Of a DNA stretch of 42,898 nucleotides, positions 38,574 to 42,898 are shown piece after piece. A model generated the notes under the pieces. That model saw only the letters and a list, made by a program, of their open reading frames with translations. It ran no database searches and was not told the origin of the DNA. The DNA comes from Prevotella sp. (GTDB lineage: Bacteria > Bacteroidota > Bacteroidia > Bacteroidales > Bacteroidaceae), in the NCBI GenBank assembly GCA_024688365.1, contig JAILEG010000047.1, positions 1 through 42,898 of the forward strand, read 5' to 3'. A program made the position numbers and the translations under genes. Each line of letters opens with the position of its first letter. The stretch's first letter is position 1.

Positions 38574-41054
38574 ATGACAGAAAGTAAGAAGCGATACATT
38601 ATAGTAGGCGGCGTTGCCGGAGGAGCGACTGCTGCGGCACGTATCAGGCGTATGACGGAGGATGCAGAGATTATCCTCTTTGAGAAGGGGGCATACATCT
38701 CGTATGCCAACTGTGGGCTGCCTTATTACATCGGCGGAGTCATTGAGGACCGTGACAGGCTGTTCGTCCAGACACCGGAGGCCTTCGGCAGACGATTCAA
38801 CATAGACGTACGCACGCAGAGTGAGGTGACCGCCATTGATGCTGCGGCCCATCAGCTGTCAGTACGCACGGCTGACGGCAGGGAATATACCGAGACTTAT
38901 GACAAGCTGCTCCTCTCCCCAGGTGCATCGCCCGTGGTGCCGCCCCTGCGGGGAATTGACAGTGAGGGCATCTTCACATTAAGAAACGTGACCGACACTG
39001 ACCGCATCAAAGCCTATATGACCGGGCGGAAGGTGAGGAGGGCTGTGATTGTTGGCGGTGGCTTCATCGGTCTTGAGATGGCTGAGAACCTGAAACATGC
39101 AGGGGCACAGGTTGCCGTTGTGGAGATGGCGGACCAGGTGATGGCTCCCATCGACTTCTCCATGGCCGCACTGGTGCATGAGCATCTGCTGCAACAGGAT
39201 GTGAGGCTTTATCTGGAACAGGCGGTGGAAGGCTTCTCCCGTGAGGGTGATGAGCTGACAGTACACTTCAAGTCGGGCATCAGCCTCAAGGCCGACATGG
39301 TGCTGCTGAGCATCGGTGTGCGTGCGGAGACGCGGCTGGCACAGGAGGCTGGCCTGCGGATTGGTGAGGCGCGTGGCATCTGGGTGGACGAGTATCTGCG
39401 GACATCGGATGCGGACATCTATGCCGTGGGGGATGCGATTGAGTATCCACACCCGCTTACAGGCAAACCGTGGCTCAACTTCCTCGCCGGACCGGCCAAC
39501 CGCCAGGCCCGTATCGTAGCCGACAACATGGTACTGGGCAATCAGGTAAGATACGAAGGCTCCATCGGCACGTCTATCGCCAAGGTGTTCGACCTGACGG
39601 TAGCGGCAACAGGACTGCCTGCCAAGCGGCTGAAGCAGATGGACATACCCTACCTCTCCGCCACCATACACAGCGGTGCCCATGCTGGCTACTATCCCGG
39701 CAGCCTGCAGATGGACATCAAAATCACCTTCTCACCCACTGACGGCAAGCTCCTCGGCGCACAGATCGTGGGCTATGACGGGGTTGATACCCGCATTGAC
39801 CAGTATGCCCTGGCCATCAAGCAGGGGGCTACAGTAGAGAGTCTCACCCGCCTTGAGCATGCCTATGCGCCGCCTTTCTCCTCAGCCAAGGACCCCGTTG
39901 CCATCTCTGGCTATGTGGCAGGGAATATCCTCTGTGGGAAGATGAGTCCCCTTTACTGGAGGGAGCTGCGGGAGGCTGACACCACGAAGGTGAGCCTCAT
40001 AGATGTCCGCACGGCCGATGAGTTCTCGCTCGGCACCATCCCCGGGGCTGTGAACATCCCATTGGATGACCTGCGGGACAGGCTGGCGGAGATTCCGGCT
40101 GACCGCCCCGTATGGCTCTTCTGCGGAGTGGGGCTGCGGGGCTATCTGGCATCAAACATTCTCAAGGGAAAGGGATATCAGGACGTGCGCAACCTGGTGG
40201 GCGGACTGAAGACCTACAGGGCTGCTACAGCCCGGATTGACCTCCCGAAAGGCTTCGATGACACCCGTGCCGACTGTTCCTGCGAGGCCTCAGGGCTCAG
40301 CAGCGGGAATACTGCCGCCGAGAAGGCCATCGTCAGGATTGACGCATGTGGCATCCAGTGCCCCGGTCCTGTCCTCAAGATGAAGCAGGCCATGGACGGC
40401 CTTGCTCCAGGCGAGCAGCTGGAGATTCATGCCACTGACGCTGCCTTCCCCCGTGATGCGGAGGCATGGTGCCGCACGACAGGCAACAGGTTCATCGGGA
40501 AACGCTCGGAGGGTGGCGTGCATATCGCCCTGGTGGAGAAAGCCACTCCCTGCGCCATTGAGGCTGCCCGACCACAAGCCAATGACCTGGGCAAGACGCT
40601 CATCCTCTTCAGTGATGACCTTGACAAGACACTGGCAACCTTTGTCCTTGCCAACGGTGCCGCAGCGACAGGGAAGAAGGTCAGCATCTTCTTCACCTTC
40701 TGGGGGCTTAATGCCATCAAGAAGAGACAGAAACCACGGGTGAAGAAGGACATCTTCGGGCGCATGTTCGGCTGGATGCTCCCGTCTGACTCCACAAGGC
40801 TCGCCCTCTCAAAGATGAACATGCTGGGGATCGGTGCGAGGATGATGCGTTACCTCATGGCCAAGAAGGGTGTTGACTCACTGGAATCACTCCGCCAGCA
40901 GGCCATCGACAATGGAGTTGAATTCATCGCCTGCCAGATGTCGATGGACGTGATGGGTATCACCCGTGAGGAGCTGCTCGACAATGTCACCGTTGGCGGT
41001 GTTGCCAGCTATATGGAACGGGCCGACCAGGCTAACGTGAATCTCTTTATTTAG
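38574..41054 (+). CDS. CoA-disulfide reductase - rhodanese - TusA - DsrE four-domain fusion
   Basis: The 826 aa protein joins four sulfur-handling units. Residues 1-450 are a CoA-disulfide reductase/NADH oxidase flavoprotein: FAD motif VGGVAGGATAAARIR, active Cys47 in SYANCGLPYYIGG, NAD site VIVGGGFIGLEMAE. Residues about 465-560 are a rhodanese with Cys517 (LFCGVGLRGY). Residues about 585-655 are a TusA/SirA domain with the CPxP-type site CGIQCPGPVLKMK (Cys596). From about 670 on is a DsrE/F-like domain (KTLILFSDDLDKTLATFVLANGAAATG..., FIACQMSMDVMGI). The known chemistry of the parts suggests persulfide reduction and relay of sulfane sulfur along one chain. Which thiol it serves (CoA or another) is not known. 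Thioredoxin is encoded just upstream. Confidence 0.93.
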   Translation: MTESKKRYIIVGGVAGGATAAARIRRMTEDAEIILFEKGAYISYANCGLPYYIGGVIEDRDRLFVQTPEAFGRRFNIDVRTQSEVTAIDAAAHQLSVRTADGREYTETYDKLLLSPGASPVVPPLRGIDSEGIFTLRNVTDTDRIKAYMTGRKVRRAVIVGGGFIGLEMAENLKHAGAQVAVVEMADQVMAPIDFSMAALVHEHLLQQDVRLYLEQAVEGFSREGDELTVHFKSGISLKADMVLLSIGVRAETRLAQEAGLRIGEARGIWVDEYLRTSDADIYAVGDAIEYPHPLTGKPWLNFLAGPANRQARIVADNMVLGNQVRYEGSIGTSIAKVFDLTVAATGLPAKRLKQMDIPYLSATIHSGAHAGYYPGSLQMDIKITFSPTDGKLLGAQIVGYDGVDTRIDQYALAIKQGATVESLTRLEHAYAPPFSSAKDPVAISGYVAGNILCGKMSPLYWRELREADTTKVSLIDVRTADEFSLGTIPGAVNIPLDDLRDRLAEIPADRPVWLFCGVGLRGYLASNILKGKGYQDVRNLVGGLKTYRAATARIDLPKGFDDTRADCSCEASGLSSGNTAAEKAIVRIDACGIQCPGPVLKMKQAMDGLAPGEQLEIHATDAAFPRDAEAWCRTTGNRFIGKRSEGGVHIALVEKATPCAIEAARPQANDLGKTLILFSDDLDKTLATFVLANGAAATGKKVSIFFTFWGLNAIKKRQKPRVKKDIFGRMFGWMLPSDSTRLALSKMNMLGIGARMMRYLMAKKGVDSLESLRQQAIDNGVEFIACQMSMDVMGITREELLDNVTVGGVASYMERADQANVNLFI

Positions 41055-41102
41055 TGTGTTCCCAGGGTGCAGGCCCATGAGCCTGCAAGCCCCCTATGAT
41101 GC

Positions 41103-41140
41103 GTTCAGCCGCCTTCGCAAGTCTGCGAAGGCGGCTGAAC
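41103..41140. terminator. Bidirectional terminator after the sulfur fusion gene
   Basis: GTTCAGCCGCCTTCGCA, loop AGTC, exact complement (17-base stem), between convergent genes. Confidence 0.8.
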
Positions 41141-41206
41141 TCTTGTGTTGGGGGTATGTGGATATGCTGGCTCAAGGATTCTGACTCCCACGGTGCGCTC
41201 CGGCAG

Positions 41207-41503
41207 TTACTTTCCCAGTAGGTGCCGGATGGCCTCCTTGGGCGCATACCATATCATTCTCGGTCCGCACCAGCGCATCACCTTGCGTATGGCCTCACGT
41301 TCCTTCGGTGCATAGCAGTGAGTGGGGCAGTCACGGCAGGAGGGCTTTTGCTCGCCGTGCCTGCAATGGTCAAGGCGTCGACAGGCAAAGTCGGCCAGAT
41401 GGCGGTAGTCCTCAGGCAGTGTGTCCTGCTTGAGATGATGGCGGCAGTAAAGCGCTATCATCTTGCGGATGGTCATTTTCTCCCGCTCAATCCTGCTCAT
41501 CAT
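41207..41503 (-). CDS. YgbA_NO family protein (nitrous oxide-stimulated promoter family)
   Basis: The 98 aa protein matches PF11756: MTIRKMIALYCRHHLKQDTLP, the four-Cys stretch CRRLDHCRHGEQKPSCRDCPTHCYAPKEREAIRKVMRWCGPRMIWY, and a C-terminal helix. The Cys-rich centre could bind metal. Relatives in enterobacteria (YgbA) are induced by nitric oxide and help growth under nitrosative stress. It starts 8 bases after the stop of the preceding 126 aa gene, so the two are cotranscribed. Confidence 0.88.
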   Translation of the reverse strand: MMSRIEREKMTIRKMIALYCRHHLKQDTLPEDYRHLADFACRRLDHCRHGEQKPSCRDCPTHCYAPKEREAIRKVMRWCGPRMIWYAPKEAIRHLLGK

Positions 41504-41511
41504 TCCGTGTG

Positions 41512-41892
41512 TCAGCGGGTGATGACCTCGAAATCCTTGTCGAACGGCCGCGGATGACGCCCGATGAGAACCACGTTGAGCAGGCAGTTGGCAACCATCT
41601 CCTCACTGCTGAGGTCAACTTTCGGGTCCTTCCTCACCTCCTTGCCCAGCAGCACGTCCCACGGGCCGTTGAAGTCATGGTCATCCGCACCGAAGAACAT
41701 CTCTCCCGAGTCGGGATCCTCCATGAGCTGATAGTGTATCTGCTTCTTTGACGGTACGGGCTTGATGGTGAGCAGCAGCTCATACGCATTCCTGAACTGA
41801 GCGCGCAGCTGCCGTCCCTTGGGGAACATCAGCCCGATATGTGGATAAACTTCATCAAACTCGTAAGCCTGGAATAATTCTTTCAGTTTCAT
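41512..41892 (-). CDS. Uncharacterised protein, possibly DUF6557
   Basis: The 126 aa protein is soluble. It begins MKLKELFQAYEFDEVYPHIG and has a central beta-rich part (YELLLTIKPVPSKKQIHYQLMEDPDSGEMFFGADDHDFNGPWDVLLGKEV), ending LIGRHPRPFDKDFEVI. I associate the GADDHDF and LGKEV pattern with a Bacteroidota domain of unknown function (DUF6557), from memory and not certain. It is first in an operon with the YgbA_NO gene, which is the only functional hint (nitrosative stress). Confidence 0.72.
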   Translation of the reverse strand: MKLKELFQAYEFDEVYPHIGLMFPKGRQLRAQFRNAYELLLTIKPVPSKKQIHYQLMEDPDSGEMFFGADDHDFNGPWDVLLGKEVRKDPKVDLSSEEMVANCLLNVVLIGRHPRPFDKDFEVITR

Positions 41893-41938
41893 ATCCTATG
41901 TCTTTTTTTTTGTTTTGTCTTCTGACTTCTCTGGCGCA

Positions 41939-41946
41939 CAAAGATA
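41939..41946 (-). promoter_or_regulatory. -7 box of the 126 aa/YgbA_NO operon
   Basis: TATCTTTG; predicted leader of about 40 bases before the ATG at 41892. Confidence 0.6.
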
Positions 41947-42139
41947 GTCAAGAAAAATGGAACAGGAAAACGAAAGGGGAATTATCTTGCATGTTTCCCC
42001 TTTTTTTGTTTCTTCCGCTGACTTGCTTTCTGCCTGTCCCTGCTCCGTCTTATCTGAGGAAATGGTGCATGTCTTATAGTGATATGAGACGGAAACGGTG
42101 CGTCAGGTGACGGAGAATGTCGAAAAACTGTTGCGGAAT
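41947..42139. other. Divergent intergenic region
   Basis: It lies between two divergent promoters. I see no open frame with start signals and no FNR-like TTGAC palindrome here. T-rich stretches occur near 41998-42010. Confidence 0.4.
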
Positions 42140-42171
42140 TTGCATACAGTCAAAAAATTAATGTAACTTTG
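42140..42171 (+). promoter_or_regulatory. Promoter of the quinone reductase gene
   Basis: TTG (42140-42142), 21 bases, TAACTTTG (42164-42171). Confidence 0.65.
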
Positions 42172-42230
42172 CATGACAGACAGTGAACAATGCACTCATT
42201 ATAATCAACAATATTAAGGAAAATAAGAAA

Positions 42231-42788
42231 ATGAAGAACGTACTGATAGTCTCCGGTCATACTGACTTGAACGATTCCGTGGCAAACAAACTGGTGCTTG
42301 ACGAGCTGAGGGCTGCCCTCCCTGAAGCAGAGTTCTCCGTGCTGAGCGAGCTGTATCCTGACTTCAATGTCGACGTGAAGACCGAGCAGGAGAAGCTGGT
42401 CAAGGCCGATGTCATCGTCTGGCAGTTCCCCGTCTTCTGGTACAGCATGCCATCGCTGCTCCGCCGCTGGATAGAGCAGGTCATCGTGCATGGCTTCGCC
42501 TATGGGTCTACAGGTCATGCCCTGGAGGGCAAGAAGCTGATTCCGTCATTCACCACGGGTGCCCCAGCCGAGGCTTACAGCCATGAGGCGGTGGGCTATA
42601 CCATTGACGAGATTCTCCTCTCACAGATCAAGGCCACCGCTGACCTCTGCAAGCTCGACCTGCAGGATTATGTCTATACGGGTTCCGTGTCCTATGCCAT
42701 GCGCAGTGACGCGAAGTTGTTAGTCGACATCAAGCGTCTGAGCAAGGAGCATGCTGCCCGCCTGATTGAGGCCATCAGGAACGCATAA
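42231..42788 (+). CDS. NAD(P)H-dependent oxidoreductase, flavodoxin-like fold (KefF/MdaB type)
   Basis: The 185 aa protein is a flavodoxin_2 family enzyme. It begins MKNVLIVSGHTDLNDSVANK, the FMN/FAD phosphate-binding loop, followed by ADVIVWQFPVFWYSMPSLLRRWIEQVI, the family hallmark, and KKLIPSFTTGAPAEAYSHEA. It would reduce quinones or similar acceptors by two electrons in the cytosol. The ATG at 42231 is chosen because the upstream frame overlaps the leader. Confidence 0.92.
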   Translation: MKNVLIVSGHTDLNDSVANKLVLDELRAALPEAEFSVLSELYPDFNVDVKTEQEKLVKADVIVWQFPVFWYSMPSLLRRWIEQVIVHGFAYGSTGHALEGKKLIPSFTTGAPAEAYSHEAVGYTIDEILLSQIKATADLCKLDLQDYVYTGSVSYAMRSDAKLLVDIKRLSKEHAARLIEAIRNA

Positions 42789-42810
42789 GCCGGAAAGGGG
42801 CAATAAAGAG

Positions 42811-42857
42811 AAATCCCCACGCGCAAGAGGACACTGCTTCTTGCGTGTGGGGATTTT
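42811..42857 (+). terminator. Terminator of the quinone reductase gene
   Basis: AAATCCCCACGCGCAAGA pairs with TCTTGCGTGTGGGGATTT around a 10-base loop, ending in TTTT. Confidence 0.85.
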
Positions 42858-42898
42858 GCCGTGTATGCCAATCTGTCTCCTGACTCATAACAGTCTTA

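Noticed and set aside
41103..41140. 17-base perfect inverted repeat as a third copy of the dispersed palindrome
   Set aside because: Its sequence is unrelated to the repeat at 4951/24725; its place between convergent genes fits a terminator.
1..42898. CRISPR array, tRNA, rRNA or insertion sequence
   Set aside because: I found no regularly spaced direct repeats of 25-40 bases, no cloverleaf with a GTTCRANNC arm, no rRNA-like segment, and no transposase-like frame.

Overview
The window comes from a Bacteroidota chromosome, most likely a fairly GC-rich member of the Bacteroidales, and I lean towards Prevotellaceae. The best evidence is the promoter grammar. About 25 genes are preceded by the Bacteroidota -7 box TAnnTTTG, often with a TTG 19-21 bases further upstream. 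The gene content agrees: a SusD-era PCMD lipoprotein next to a beta-barrel, a GH3 xylosidase, carboxynorspermidine decarboxylase and a TetR-fabG pair. I see no rRNA, tRNA, CRISPR array, insertion sequence or prophage.

Layout. 1-4795: the 5' part (about 1,600 codons) of a giant superfamily-1 helicase on the minus strand, running off the window. 4796-7940: an intergenic palindromic repeat, a MATE exporter with DUF4112, and an acidic-tailed unknown protein. 8000-10000: an exported flavin reductase and a ferredoxin-nitroreductase. 10065-10692: a cluster of very small genes, one of 37 aa on the minus strand and a tandem pair of 28 and 30 aa membrane peptides behind two FNR-like operators. 10869-12064: Vsr endonuclease and an AlkZ-related protein. 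12144-14613: AraC regulator divergent from an exported alpha/beta hydrolase and a cyclophilin-like protein. 14738-17434: a voltage-gated-type ion channel with a zinc ribbon, a divergent cupin/HxlR pair with shared operators, and rplU-rpmA. 17820-22783: AlkD-like protein and methyltransferase, NhaA, a nitroreductase, GH25 lysozyme and a small anchored unknown.

22902-28500 is mostly housekeeping: fhs, a second copy of the palindromic repeat, a DnaJ-type chaperone, nspC divergent from a TenI/ThiE-like protein, and prs. 28784-31729 holds an autoregulated TetR gene, fabG, an RluA-type pseudouridine synthase and an SDR. 31943-34947 holds a PCMD lipoprotein, a beta-barrel, an ElaA-type acetyltransferase and GlsB. 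35076-37725 holds a 39 aa small gene and the GH3 enzyme. 37809-41054 holds a small conserved unknown and a sulfur/thiol unit made of thioredoxin plus a four-domain CoA-disulfide reductase/rhodanese/TusA/DsrE fusion. The window ends with a YgbA_NO family gene pair and a flavodoxin-fold quinone reductase.

Themes: DNA repair (helicase, Vsr, AlkZ-related, AlkD-like), redox and thiol chemistry (two nitroreductases, flavin reductase, quinone reductase, thioredoxin, the sulfur fusion), and short genes with good promoters that standard gene callers would miss. The tandem transmembrane micropeptides behind FNR-like sites are the strongest candidate for something undescribed.
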